Part shown: piece after piece, positions 33,689 to 41,605 of the stretch
Layout: every line of letters begins with the position of its first letter
Position numbering within the stretch: position 1 is the stretch's first letter
NCBI GenBank assembly: GCA_029242545.1
Contig: JAQWTV010000127.1
Coordinates: 1-44,505, forward strand
Direction of reading: 5' to 3'
Length of the DNA: 44,505 nucleotides
Source of the DNA: Roseibacillus sp.
GTDB taxonomy: Bacteria; Verrucomicrobiota; Verrucomicrobiia; Verrucomicrobiales; Akkermansiaceae
Program-made: the position numbers and the translations under genes
Notes under the pieces: model-generated
Seen by the model: only the letters and a program-made list of their open reading frames with translations
What the model was told of the DNA's origin: nothing
Database searches by the model: none

Positions 33689-36046
33689 TTAGTCGTCCGT
33701 GAGGGAAAACGACTCCTCTTTTTCGGGCGGCGGAACATCATCCTTGGGCTTATCACGATCACGGCCCCGTCCACCACGGTCTCCACCACGGTCTCCACCA
33801 CGGTCTCCACCACGGTCTCCACCACGGCTTCCGCCACGATCACGTCCACCGCCGCCACCACGACGTCCACCGCCGCCGCGACGGCCACCACCCTGTTGTC
33901 CATCGCCCTCATCTCTGTCATCGCTGTCATCGCTCTCACCACGAGCTTCTCTGATCGCGGCGCGCATGCTCATCTTAACGCGACCCTTCTCGTCGACTCC
34001 GATACACTTGGCGGTCACTTCATCCCCCGTCTTTACGACATCCTCTGTCTGCTCAACCCGACCTTCAGCTAGTTCCGAGATGTGGATTAATCCATCCTTA
34101 CCTGGAAGAACCTCCATGAAGGCTCCAAAGGCCATGGTGTTGACAATTTTACCGGTATAAGTTGCACCAACTTCCACCTCAGCAAACATGTCCTCGATCA
34201 TCTTCTTAGCGCATTCGAGAGATTCAGCCTTGGAGGCGTAAATATGCACGGTGCCGTCATCCTCAATATTAATTTCAGCACCTGACTCAGCCTGAATACC
34301 CTTGATGTGCTTGCCTCCTGGACCAATCAGCTCCCCGATACGCTCAGGGTCGATCTTAACGGACTCAATCCGTGGAGCATGCTCGCTGAGCTGACCAACC
34401 TCGGGAATCGCAGCAGTCATGGCTTCCTGCACCTTGGTGCGCCCTTCCTTCGCGAGATGAACCGCATTCTCGAAGATATCGAGGGAAATACCGCGCAGCT
34501 TCAAGTCGAGCTGGAAACCGGTAATGCCTTCACTTGTGCCGCAAAGCTTCCAATCCATATCACCATAGAAATCCTCACTGCCAATAATGTCCATTAGCAG
34601 CTTGTGATCCTTAAGATTGCCTTCTTCATCAAAGTCTGTGACCAGTCCGACAGAAATTCCGCTTACAGGGCGCTTCAATGGCACACCTGCCTGCAAAAGA
34701 GACATGGTTCCCGAACAGACTGTCGCCATGGAGGATGACCCGTTGGATTCAAGGACTTCGGAAGTCACCCTGATCGCGTAAGGAAACTCCTCAACGTCGG
34801 GTATGACCGCCTGGATTGAGCGCTCCGATAGAGCTCCGTGACCAATTTCACGTCTGTTAAGTCCCCCAAAGCGGCCTGACTCCCCAACTGAAAATGGAGG
34901 GAATGAGTAGTGCAGGATAAACTGTTTGCTGTCCTCGCCCCCAGCGTAGTTATCGAAATACTGCTTTTCGTCGGCTGGGGCCAGAGTTGTGGTAGCGAGA
35001 GCCTGCGTTTCACCACGAGCAAAAAGAGCTGAACCGTGAACTCGGGGCAGAATCCCGGCCTCAGCGGTAAGAGCACGGAGCTCGCCCACCTTCCGGCCAT
35101 CAGCCCGAATCCCTTTCTCAAGGATACTGATACGGAATGCCTTTTTCTGAATATGCTCGAATGCCTGCTCAATTGCGAAATCTGAGATTTCTGGATCTGC
35201 TTCTTTCAAGGCTGCCTCGACCTCGTCTCGCAAGGCGCCTACGGCCTTCGCGCGCTCAACCTTACTGGGCTTGTAGATCGCGTCCTCGATTCGGTCACCG
35301 GCCACACGATAGCCGATCTCCAAGTGCTCCTCTTTTGCTACAGTCACGGTATATTCCCGCTTTTCCTTCCCGCATTGCGCGACCAGTTCCTCCTGCGCCT
35401 CCACCAAAGTGGTGACATGTCCCTGTGCAAATCGCAGCGCCGCGATGAAATCTGCTTCTGGAATCTCATCAGCAGCACCCTCAATCATTACGACGTCGGT
35501 CTTGTTTCCAACATAGACCAAGTCCAGATCGCTTTCGGCTCTCTCCTCAAAGGTGGGGTTGACCACCAGTTCTCCATCGACCCGTCCAACACGGACAGCT
35601 CCAATCGGCCCCTCAAAGGGGATGTCTGAGATTGCGAGAGCTGCCGAGGCTCCATTCATCGCGACAATATCAGCGTCATTGACGCCATCAGCCGCGAAAA
35701 GAAGTGCAACGATCTGCGTGTCGTAGAGGTAACCCTTAGGGAAAAGGGGTCGCAGTGGCCGGTCCGTCATCCGGCACGTCAGAATTTCTTTTTCCGTAGG
35801 GCGACCTTCGCGCTTGAAATATCCTCCCGGGAAAACTCCGGCCGCCGCCGCACGCTCCTTGTATTCAACTGACATGGGGAACCATGTCTGCCCGGCCCTA
35901 ACTTTGGTCTGCGATACTGCAGTCACAAGAACTACCGTGTCACCGCAGCGGACAGTGACTGCCCCGTCTGCAAGTTTTGCTAATTTCCCTGTCTCAATGA
36001 CAATGGGATTCTGGCCAACATTGGCCGTTACTGTGTTTGTACTCAT
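33689..36046 (-). CDS. pnp: Polynucleotide phosphorylase with RGG-rich tail
   Basis: A 785-residue 3'-5' phosphorolytic exoribonuclease. Two RNase PH cores are present, the first at about 1-145 ([19 protein letters not shown]) and the second at about 310-540 (GERGDTQAL-type site read here as [13 protein letters not shown], then [16 protein letters not shown]). A KH domain lies near 555-615 ([19 protein letters not shown]) and an S1 domain near 622-690 ([20 protein letters not shown]). The last 85 residues are unusual: an acidic stretch, then GGRRGGGG and RGGD repeats, ending in an acidic tail. It follows rpsO, the classical rpsO-pnp order. Confidence 0.96.
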   Translation of the reverse strand: MSTNTVTANVGQNPIVIETGKLAKLADGAVTVRCGDTVVLVTAVSQTKVRAGQTWFPMSVEYKERAAAAGVFPGGYFKREGRPTEKEILTCRMTDRPLRPLFPKGYLYDTQIVALLFAADGVNDADIVAMNGASAALAISDIPFEGPIGAVRVGRVDGELVVNPTFEERAESDLDLVYVGNKTDVVMIEGAADEIPEADFIAALRFAQGHVTTLVEAQEELVAQCGKEKREYTVTVAKEEHLEIGYRVAGDRIEDAIYKPSKVERAKAVGALRDEVEAALKEADPEISDFAIEQAFEHIQKKAFRISILEKGIRADGRKVGELRALTAEAGILPRVHGSALFARGETQALATTTLAPADEKQYFDNYAGGEDSKQFILHYSFPPFSVGESGRFGGLNRREIGHGALSERSIQAVIPDVEEFPYAIRVTSEVLESNGSSSMATVCSGTMSLLQAGVPLKRPVSGISVGLVTDFDEEGNLKDHKLLMDIIGSEDFYGDMDWKLCGTSEGITGFQLDLKLRGISLDIFENAVHLAKEGRTKVQEAMTAAIPEVGQLSEHAPRIESVKIDPERIGELIGPGGKHIKGIQAESGAEINIEDDGTVHIYASKAESLECAKKMIEDMFAEVEVGATYTGKIVNTMAFGAFMEVLPGKDGLIHISELAEGRVEQTEDVVKTGDEVTAKCIGVDEKGRVKMSMRAAIREARGESDDSDDRDEGDGQQGGGRRGGGGRRGGGGGRDRGGSRGGDRGGDRGGDRGGDRGGRGRDRDKPKDDVPPPEKEESFSLTDD
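33771..33830 (-). repeat. 12-bp tandem repeat encoding RGGD units in PNPase
   Basis: Five consecutive copies of a 12-bp unit (plus strand CCACCACGGTCT, the last with two changes) encode the four-residue unit R-G-G-D (last unit R-G-G-S) in the pnp tail. The near-identity of the codons suggests copy number changes by slippage. Confidence 0.85.
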
Positions 36047-36215
36047 CTTTCGTTTACTTTATTACGTCGTGCTACTTTCTCCCCTTGGAGAGAGCAGCTT
36101 CAGGTTATTACAGCCATTGCTCCTCTGAAGATATTCAAGGGAGCATCCGGCTGGGTGTGAGAGAGAACCGGAAAGCAAGAACGACCAAATTTATAAGTTT
36201 GGCCGAGAGAGCTGA
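36047..36215 (-). other. rpsO-pnp spacer with possible hairpins
   Basis: A 169-nt gap on the rpsO-pnp transcript. On the minus strand CCAAA and TTTGG can pair across an 8-nt AU-rich loop close to the rpsO stop. A second small element, CTCCAAGGGGAG, lies near 36080. In E. coli this spacer holds an RNase III hairpin that controls pnp; whether the same holds here is inference. Confidence 0.35.
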
Positions 36216-36473
36216 TCAGCGACGGAGCCCGAGACCGGCTACAATCTTCTGGTAGCGCTCTTCATTATCCTTTTCCAGGAAATCGAGGAGTTTTCGCCGC
36301 CGCGCCACGAGGGTTAGGAGACCACGCCGCGAGGAGAAGTCCTTGCGGTGGGAGCCCAGATGATCGGTTAGGTGTTTGATGCGCTGACTTAACAGCGCTA
36401 CCTGATAGTCCGCGCTTCCCGTATCTTTATCGTGGAGGCGGTATTGGTTCGGATCAATTGTCGATTCACTCAT
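36216..36473 (-). CDS. rpsO: Ribosomal protein S15
   Basis: An 85-residue 30S subunit protein, close to the usual 89. The signature block is present: DTGSADYQVALLSQRIKHLT, then HRKDFSSRRGLLTLVARRRKLLDFL. It binds the 16S rRNA central domain early in assembly and, in several bacteria, represses its own mRNA. It precedes pnp by 169 nt. Confidence 0.96.
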   Translation of the reverse strand: MSESTIDPNQYRLHDKDTGSADYQVALLSQRIKHLTDHLGSHRKDFSSRRGLLTLVARRRKLLDFLEKDNEERYQKIVAGLGLRR

Positions 36474-36544
36474 TGCTTTCGCACGCTTCAGACTAGTTAA
36501 TTACCGGTCTGCCCTTTTTGCGGGGAGGCGAAAGAAGAGCAGAT

Positions 36545-36573
36545 TTTATAGGGATTGCAACACTTATACACAA
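36545..36573 (-). promoter_or_regulatory. Candidate promoter of rpsO-pnp
   Basis: On the minus strand TTGTGT (36573-36568), a 17-bp spacer and TATAAA (36550-36545) form a sigma70-like pair, strong at -10 and weak at -35. Transcription would start near 36538, giving a leader of about 65 nt before rpsO. Confidence 0.45.
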
Positions 36574-36660
36574 GATTGAGGCAATCCACCTACAACCTTA
36601 TCGTGGCTGGAGCATTTGCTCCTCCGACACCCAAGTCGCCTATTCTCTGTAGATACCATA

Positions 36661-36679
36661 CAGCGGCCTCCTGCCGCTG
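36661..36679 (-). other. 7-bp perfect hairpin with AGGAG loop, between hpt and rpsO
   Basis: CAGCGGC and GCCGCTG pair perfectly around a five-base loop, which reads AGGAG on the minus strand. Eight bases after that loop is an ATG (36659) opening a 31-codon frame that stops at 36564. No T-run follows, so it is not a standard terminator. Two further small hairpins flank it: GGAGC/GCTCC at about 36609-36622 and TTAGC/GCTAA at about 36694-36707. Confidence 0.5.
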
Positions 36680-36748
36680 GAAGACTTTCCCCTTAGCTGA
36701 GGCTAAAGCAGCTCTCCCATGATATAGGCGCCATTGAAGATCACCGTT

Positions 36749-37306
36749 TCATTCACCGGCCTCTACGACCCCCGCCTTGAGGACCCCTACGTAGGGCAAG
36801 TTGCGATAGAGACCTTTATAATCAAGGCCATAGCCTATCACGAATTCGTCACCAACGTAGAATCCCACATAATCAGCCTCTACCTTGGCAGCCCGCTCCT
36901 TGTCCTTGCTCAACAGGACACAGGATTTCACCATTTCAGCTCCCTGCTCACGGAGTTTCTCTCCGACTGCATCAAGCGTACGACCAGTATCCAAAATATC
37001 ATCTATCAAGAGGACGGAGCGCCCCTCCACCTCAGGCATTTTTGCATCGAGGAAGTCGACCTGACCCGAACTTTTTGTTGCCCCGTGGTAACTCGCTACA
37101 TTGATACATTCAATCTCCAGTGGAATTGGCATTCTGCGAAGAAGGTCTGCAGTAAACACAAGAGCACCCTTCAGAATCACTATCACCACGAATTGGCGTC
37201 CGCTGAACTCTTCGAGAATTCGATCTGCAAGGATGTTGAGGCGTTTCTCAATGACCTCCTCATCGATAAGCACTTTCGCGACGTCTTCGTGCATGGATGC
37301 ATCCAA
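36749..37306 (-). CDS. hpt: Hypoxanthine phosphoribosyltransferase
   Basis: A 185-residue purine-salvage enzyme converting hypoxanthine (and guanine) with PRPP to the nucleotide. Motifs are ILKGALVFTADLLRR, the PRPP-binding VLLIDDILDTGRTL, the flexible-loop SYHGATKSSG and the C-terminal DEFVIGYGLDYKGLYRNLPY. The ATG at 37306 has a GGAG eight bases upstream; an ATG at 37294 is the alternative. The first part of this gene is duplicated downstream of the neighbouring lipoprotein (see 37840). Confidence 0.94.
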   Translation of the reverse strand: MDASMHEDVAKVLIDEEVIEKRLNILADRILEEFSGRQFVVIVILKGALVFTADLLRRMPIPLEIECINVASYHGATKSSGQVDFLDAKMPEVEGRSVLLIDDILDTGRTLDAVGEKLREQGAEMVKSCVLLSKDKERAAKVEADYVGFYVGDEFVIGYGLDYKGLYRNLPYVGVLKAGVVEAGE

Positions 37307-37840
37307 GCATCTCCGTTCCTTGTGCGAAAACCCTAAGTGATCAAATACGGTGAGTTCCGGGTCACCTGCTTTTACCCCACCTGCCGACTATCCCCGTTCA
37401 GCTCAACTTCCCATAGAAGGATATCGGAAATAATCCTCGTAAAGAAACTGATATCACCGAACGTTAGGGCAATCATGAAACTTGCACTCACCGTCATTTC
37501 AGCTGCCTTTTGCCTCTGTCTTTTCCTGACATCCTGCGGTGAGAAAGACCCGGCTTCCTCAGCAGAGACTAGCTCCACCCAACCCGCACCCGAGAAAAAT
37601 CCAGAACCAGCGCCTGAACCAGAGGAAGCTCCAGAACCAGCGCCTGAGCCGGAGGAAGCTCCAGAACCAACGCCTGAGCCGGAGGAAACTCCAGAACCGG
37701 CGCCTGAGCCGGAGGAGACTGCAGAGCCAACGCCTGAGCCGGAGGAGACTGCAGAGCCAGCTGCCAAGAGGCGGAATCGAAGTAAGATTCCGCCCCCGGC
37801 CACAATCGATAGAACCGTTAAGCCCGTGGCTCCCGCATCT
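37263..37840. repeat. Tandem duplication, unit 1
   Basis: This 578-bp stretch runs from inside hpt (its codons 1-15, antisense) through the intergenic region to codon ~122 of the first lipoprotein. It is repeated directly downstream. By hand count the first 212 bp differ from unit 2 by about 17 substitutions and one 2-nt indel. The similarity covers coding and noncoding sequence alike, as expected for a DNA-level duplication. Confidence 0.85.
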
Positions 37841-37846
37841 CGATAA
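37475..37846 (+). CDS. Truncated paralogous lipoprotein with Pro/Glu repeats
   Basis: A 123-residue protein with a lipoprotein signal ([21 protein letters not shown], Cys21) followed by GEKD. Then come five copies of a ten-residue unit of the form [10 protein letters not shown], and a short basic end [10 protein letters not shown]. The end KPVAPAS-Arg-stop matches the internal KPAAPAS of the lipoprotein at 38054, which there continues into a folded domain. The stop codon lies in the first bases of the second duplication unit. It is therefore a duplicate cut off at the junction, keeping only the signal and linker. It may still be expressed, because the leader (AGGG before ATG) is intact. The ATG at 37475 is chosen over the frame's earlier ATG at 37337. 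Confidence 0.6.
   Translation: MKLALTVISAAFCLCLFLTSCGEKDPASSAETSSTQPAPEKNPEPAPEPEEAPEPAPEPEEAPEPTPEPEETPEPAPEPEETAEPTPEPEETAEPAAKRRNRSKIPPPATIDRTVKPVAPASR
37601..37750 (+). repeat. 30-bp tandem repeat, five units
   Basis: Five direct, spacer-free 30-bp units encode ten residues each (P-E-P-A/T-P-E-P-E-E-A/T), with a degenerate sixth start at 37751. The paralogue downstream has only about one unit, so copy number has changed since the duplication. Confidence 0.9.
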
Positions 37847-38251
37847 GCACTTTCGAGACGTCTTCGTGCATAAATGCATCCAAGCATCTCTCCGATCCTT
37901 GTGCGAAAACCTTAAGTGATCAAATACGGTGAGTTCCGGGTCACCTGCTTTTACCCTACTTTCCGACTATCACCGTTCAGCTCAACTCCCCATAGAAGGA
38001 TGTCGGAAATAATCCTCGTAACGTAGCTGATATCAGCGAAAGTCAGGGCAATCATGAAACTTGCACTTACCGTCATTTCAGCCGCCTTTTGCCTCTGTCT
38101 TTTCCTGACAGCCTGCGGGGAGAAGGAGCATGCACTGGCAGCAGAGACTGGCTCCACCCAACCCGCACCCGAGGAAACTCCTGAGCCAGCGCCTGAGCCA
38201 GCGCCTGAGGAAGATGCGCCAGTCGCCAACAAGCCCGCGGCTCCGGCCTCT
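37840..38251. repeat. Tandem duplication, unit 2, with hpt 5' remnant
   Basis: This second copy starts at TCGATAAGCACTTTCG, shared with 37263, and runs to the KPAAPAS codons of the second lipoprotein. It is shorter than unit 1 because it has fewer Pro/Glu repeats. At its left end it contains the antisense start of hpt: a frame reading [11 protein letters not shown] and then stopping after about 17 codons, against MHEDVAKVLIDEE in the true gene. That is a non-functional remnant. Confidence 0.85.
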
Positions 38252-38686
38252 GTCATCGCGTTCACCACTGAGCTGAGGGAAAAAGGAGTTATCGAGCTCA
38301 TCGAAAAATTACAGGATGCCGAGGGTGGTGGCAACCCGCTGCAGATGCTCGACACCATGCGTAATTTAAATCAACTGAGCGACAAGCTCAGCACTATCGA
38401 AACGGGCGACCTGCCCGAGGACCTTAAACAACCTGTGAACAGGTTTCGGGACGCTGCCGCGGACATGGCAACCCACATGGAGGAAATACCAATCCCCGTC
38501 GAGGTGCTTACAGGCGGGCAGGAGGCGATGGGGCCATGGTTCGCCCAGAAAATGGCCGATGATCCTCTCTTCGGTCAGATCATGCAAGACTGGGGCGAGA
38601 CTATGGGGGAACTGGGTGGAGAAATGGAAGAATCAGGTAGCGCGATCGAGGAAGCCTTTGAGACCTACGGCATCGATGTTCCCTAG
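38054..38686 (+). CDS. Lipoprotein of unknown function (full-length paralogue)
   Basis: A 210-residue lipoprotein: signal [21 protein letters not shown] with Cys21, then a Pro/Glu linker (about 35-60), then a mainly helical domain of about 140 residues (TELREKGVIELIEKLQDAEGG to the end). The domain is acidic, Met-rich, without cysteine, and shows no motif I recognise. It keeps the domain that the upstream copy has lost, so it is the parent-type gene. An AGGG lies seven bases before the ATG. It is probably anchored to a membrane and faces the periplasm. Confidence 0.75.
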   Translation: MKLALTVISAAFCLCLFLTACGEKEHALAAETGSTQPAPEETPEPAPEPAPEEDAPVANKPAAPASVIAFTTELREKGVIELIEKLQDAEGGGNPLQMLDTMRNLNQLSDKLSTIETGDLPEDLKQPVNRFRDAAADMATHMEEIPIPVEVLTGGQEAMGPWFAQKMADDPLFGQIMQDWGETMGELGGEMEESGSAIEEAFETYGIDVP

Positions 38687-38776
38687 AAAGTCCTGAACCG
38701 CTGGAATCACGAGCTCAGAATGGCCATGGGGTGAGGGGCTTTTGCAGGGCGGCCTTCAAACGTGCTAGGATAGTGC

Positions 38777-39799
38777 ATGCGCATATCTCTCCTTTTCATC
38801 GCCCTCCTGCCGAATCTGCTTCTTGCCGAGCCGACTCTGCAGAGTGGCCCTGCGCTCAGCCTGAGCTTTTCCACGGAAAAGGGCTCACTCCACCAACTAC
38901 AGGTTAAAACTTCTGATCCCACGGGCCGCTCTCTCTGGAAGAACGTTGGGCCTGCAATCGTTGGGACTGGAGATCTCTGGTCAACCCTCCAGCCTGGGGG
39001 AGAATACCGCCTTCATAGACCGAGCAAGAAATGGGCACTCGTGTGGCACGACGAGTTTGATGGAGATCGTATAGACTTCGGAAAATGGGGGCGGGAAGAA
39101 AACAACTATGGAGGCGGCAACAACGAGCGCCAGGCCTACCGAACGGATCCCAAGTATAGTTTCGTCAAAGACGGATCCCTCAACATAGCCGTCTACCGTG
39201 ACCCACATGCAACCAGCGACGGCAAGACGCAACCTTACTCCTCGGCAAGATTACGTACCATGAACCGTGGAGACTGGAAATTTGGGCGATTCGAGATCCG
39301 GGCAAAGGTCCCTAGCGGGCAGGGAATCTGGCCAGCAATATGGATGATGCCCACGAACTCGCCCTATGGGGGTTGGGCCGCTGGAGGCGAAATTGATATC
39401 GTTGAGTCCAGAGGAAATAAAGTAACTGAAACTCTCGGCGCCCTGCATTTCGGAGGAAAGTGGCCAAACAATGTCTTCTTGGATCATACCTATAAATTCC
39501 CTGGGAAAAATGCGGCTGAGGATTTCCATGTCTATGCCATTGAATGGAACGCAGGCGAAATCTCGTGGTGGTTTGATGGGGTGCGATGGAAAACGCGGAA
39601 AGCCAGCGAGTGGTGGTCAGCTAGCGCTCGTCAAAACCCGGCTGCGCCCTACGACCAGCCCTTCCACCTGATATTGAATGTCGCCGTCGACGGCCGTTTC
39701 TTTGAAAAGGAAGATCAGAGCGCAGATCGCATCCCGGCAAGCCAGTTCCCCCAAGTTATGCAGGTCGACTACGTCAGGGTCTACCAGTGGGCAAATTAG
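38777..39799 (+). CDS. Secreted GH16 beta-glucanase (laminarinase-like)
   Basis: A 340-residue glycoside hydrolase family 16 protein. A signal peptide (1-17, MRISLLFIALLPNLLLA) is followed by a short domain (about 20-75) of unknown type and then the GH16 jelly roll from about 85 (LVWHDEFDGDRIDFGKW). The catalytic motif GEIDIVES has nucleophile Glu205, Asp207 and acid/base Glu210. AIWMMP and WYFDG-type (here WWFDG) substrate strands are present. The motif without insertion fits beta-1,3-glucanases, so laminarin or a similar glucan is the likely substrate. A weak TAGGAT element stands right before the ATG. Downstream it overlaps no gene; pdxH starts 71 nt later. Confidence 0.88.
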   Translation: MRISLLFIALLPNLLLAEPTLQSGPALSLSFSTEKGSLHQLQVKTSDPTGRSLWKNVGPAIVGTGDLWSTLQPGGEYRLHRPSKKWALVWHDEFDGDRIDFGKWGREENNYGGGNNERQAYRTDPKYSFVKDGSLNIAVYRDPHATSDGKTQPYSSARLRTMNRGDWKFGRFEIRAKVPSGQGIWPAIWMMPTNSPYGGWAAGGEIDIVESRGNKVTETLGALHFGGKWPNNVFLDHTYKFPGKNAAEDFHVYAIEWNAGEISWWFDGVRWKTRKASEWWSASARQNPAAPYDQPFHLILNVAVDGRFFEKEDQSADRIPASQFPQVMQVDYVRVYQWAN

Positions 39800-39870
39800 T
39801 TTTGCTTCAGAGCCACTCGGGTAGGAAAAACTCCACCGCTTTCGCTGTAATCCGCGTATATTCAGATCAA

Positions 39871-40527
39871 ATGAGCAAGGAAACGATCCGCCTGGCCGAC
39901 CTGCGTGAAAATTACGAGCGGGCAGGTCTCGCCGAGGCCGACGTTGCTGCTGATCCTTTCCTTCAGTTCGAACGCTGGTTTAAAGATGCAGTTGAGTCCG
40001 GGGTGACTGACCCTAACGCCATGACTCTGGCTACCGCAAACAGGGAAGGAGAACCCTCCGCTCGCACCGTCTTACTCAAGGGTCTGAACGATGGGCACTT
40101 CAGTTTCTTCACCAATTATAGTTCGAGAAAGGCCCAGGATCTCGAAGCTAACCCGAGGGCCTCTCTGGTCATGCATTGGCGGGAGCTTGAGCGACAAATT
40201 ATTATACGCGGCACGGTTTCCCGCACGAGCGAAGAGGAATCGAGGTCTTACTTTCAATCGAGACCCCGGGGCGCCCAGATTGGCGCCTGGGTTTCTGAAC
40301 ACCAAACCTCTGCTATCACAGACCGGTCACATCTCGAGAACCTTGAAGCCCAATTAAATCAAAAATGGCCTGAGGGCAGTGAGATCCCCCTCCCTCCCTT
40401 CTGGGGTGGTTTTCGCGTAAAACCAGATTATATCGAGTTCTGGCAGGGTCGTCCCAGCAGACTGCACGACCGACTAGTCTTCACCCCGGAGGGCGGAGAT
40501 TGGAACATCACAAGGCTTAGCCCTTAA
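39871..40527 (+). CDS. pdxH: Pyridoxamine 5'-phosphate oxidase
   Basis: A 218-residue FMN enzyme producing pyridoxal 5'-phosphate, normal in length. It shows LADLRENYERAGL at the start, AMTLATANREGEPSARTVLLKG, the FFTNYSSRKAQDL motif, and the C-terminal PPFWGGFRVKPDYIEFWQG then RLHDRLVF. The ATG at 39871 is preferred over the open frame from 39787. Its last 11 bases overlap the end of the convergent gene at 40517. Confidence 0.95.
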   Translation: MSKETIRLADLRENYERAGLAEADVAADPFLQFERWFKDAVESGVTDPNAMTLATANREGEPSARTVLLKGLNDGHFSFFTNYSSRKAQDLEANPRASLVMHWRELERQIIIRGTVSRTSEEESRSYFQSRPRGAQIGAWVSEHQTSAITDRSHLENLEAQLNQKWPEGSEIPLPPFWGGFRVKPDYIEFWQGRPSRLHDRLVFTPEGGDWNITRLSP

Positions 40528-40837
40528 GCTCGCCATTTCGAATTCGCTGATTCCTGGCGCGCTCCTGCCCCAGAAAAACAGGTAGCAAATTTTCCTCTAT
40601 GTAGGTGTAGGCCTTCGCCATACCTTCATCCCGATAGACCCGGCCTATCCGGGCCTCTACCTGGGTTGGATTGCCAATCACCCGGAGGAACTCGTTGGAA
40701 GTGAAACGAATAAATTTTTCGCCATCAAGAGAGCTTTCCTTTCTAAGAATCCACTCCCTTACAAATAGCGCTAGAACCGCATCGCCGATCCAGGCCTCTT
40801 CCCGTTCCCGGGTCAGTCGCTCTTCGTTATGCTTCAT
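40517..40837 (-). CDS. Minimal RNase III-domain protein (Mini-III-like)
   Basis: A 106-residue protein that looks like a very compact RNase III fold. REEAWIGDAVLALFVREWIL matches the first helix with catalytic-type Asp19. VEARIGRVYRDEGMAKAY matches the last helix with Glu61, the equivalent of the invariant glutamate. The other two acidic positions of classical RNase III are Ala15 and Thr58 here, as in Mini-III. The segment between the helices is shortened to about 40 residues, and no dsRNA-binding domain follows. It could be a Mini-III-type rRNA maturase or a non-catalytic relative. The ATG at 40837 lies 10 nt after the upstream lipoprotein gene, so the two form an operon. Confidence 0.65.
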   Translation of the reverse strand: MKHNEERLTREREEAWIGDAVLALFVREWILRKESSLDGEKFIRFTSNEFLRVIGNPTQVEARIGRVYRDEGMAKAYTYIEENLLPVFLGQERARNQRIRNGELKG

Positions 40838-40847
40838 TAAGAGAAAC

Positions 40848-41447
40848 CTAGGTTGACTCGATCCGAAGTTTTTTCTCAAGCCGTTCCCGTATATCCCGCT
40901 CTGACTCCGGATCCCAGTAACCGCTATCAAGTTCAATAAAAATTCCCGAATATGGCAGGGCCGTTGAAGTCTTGAAGACTAGCACTGTAAATTTATTCGC
41001 GCTGTCTTCAAGAAGAAGGGACAACGATCGGAATTCCATCTCTCTCGCAGGATAGCCTCGCAGGGCGCTTTCGATTTTACGCCGGTAACTCCCGATACCT
41101 GGAGCGCGATCGTTAGGAATCTCAGCAAGTTCTCTAGCGAGATAGATTCGCGGTGTGACATTCTGTACCCTTTCCAACTCGTCAAGAACCTCCTGGAGGA
41201 CTTCAGGAATCTTATCGTCGATGAATATCGTCCTCACTCCCGGCCTGCTGTGTAAAGGAAAGGCTGCATCTCCGATTACTATCCAATTCCGGTATCCCAG
41301 CGTCTGTAACTCCTGCTTTATCGCCCTGGTCCAAGAGCGATTGCGCCGAGGGTCATCTAACCGCCTTCCCATTCCTGAGCACCCTGTCAGCAACGAACCT
41401 AGAAAAAGGCACAGAGAAATGATCAGGGATGGACGGCTTATTTTCAC
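40848..41447 (-). CDS. Lipoprotein with RbsD/FucU-like domain
   Basis: A 199-residue protein starting at GTG (MKISRPSLIISL) with lipobox LLTGC. The frame also offers TTG at 41483, which would put a polar stretch before the signal. The mature part resembles the D-ribose pyranase/fucose mutarotase fold: a helix, then LGYRNWIVIGDAAFPLHS (RbsD pattern: LGH...VV.DA.LP), a middle helix with TPRIYLARELAEI, and the end TSTALPYSGIFIEL (pattern: GE.SPYANIIL). The residue equal to the catalytic His is Tyr, while the Asp is kept. A lipid-anchored, probably non-catalytic member would be unusual. The assignment is by pattern only. Confidence 0.6.
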   Translation of the reverse strand: MKISRPSLIISLCLFLGSLLTGCSGMGRRLDDPRRNRSWTRAIKQELQTLGYRNWIVIGDAAFPLHSRPGVRTIFIDDKIPEVLQEVLDELERVQNVTPRIYLARELAEIPNDRAPGIGSYRRKIESALRGYPAREMEFRSLSLLLEDSANKFTVLVFKTSTALPYSGIFIELDSGYWDPESERDIRERLEKKLRIEST

Positions 41448-41605
41448 CGGGCGACAGTCTATGCCCCGATACTCGCCTGTCAACGAAGGCGAACCCTTAT
41501 CCAGAGATCGGGAATTTGAGGCATCCTTCGATCACGCTACCTTTCCTCACTTCGTAAAATTGGCCCTCCATTACAGCAGCGCATTCCTAGGTTACTCAAG
41601 GACCT

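Noticed and set aside
33699..34160. Arg/Pro/Ser-rich plus-strand frame
   Set aside because: It is the antisense of the Gly/Arg-rich pnp tail; the composition is explained by the repeats.
36734..37336. 200-codon plus-strand frame
   Set aside because: It is antisense to hpt, which has all family motifs; the plus-strand product resembles nothing I know.
37601..37750. CRISPR-like array of 30-bp repeats
   Set aside because: The units abut with no spacers and keep an open reading frame, so they are protein-coding tandem repeats.
37372..37887. Gly/Ser-rich minus-strand frame of 171 codons
   Set aside because: It is the shadow of the Pro/Glu repeat tract on the other strand.
41448..41605. A 24-codon frame upstream of the RbsD-like lipoprotein
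   Set aside because: It has no ribosome-binding site or recognisable feature; I see nothing supportable in this gap.
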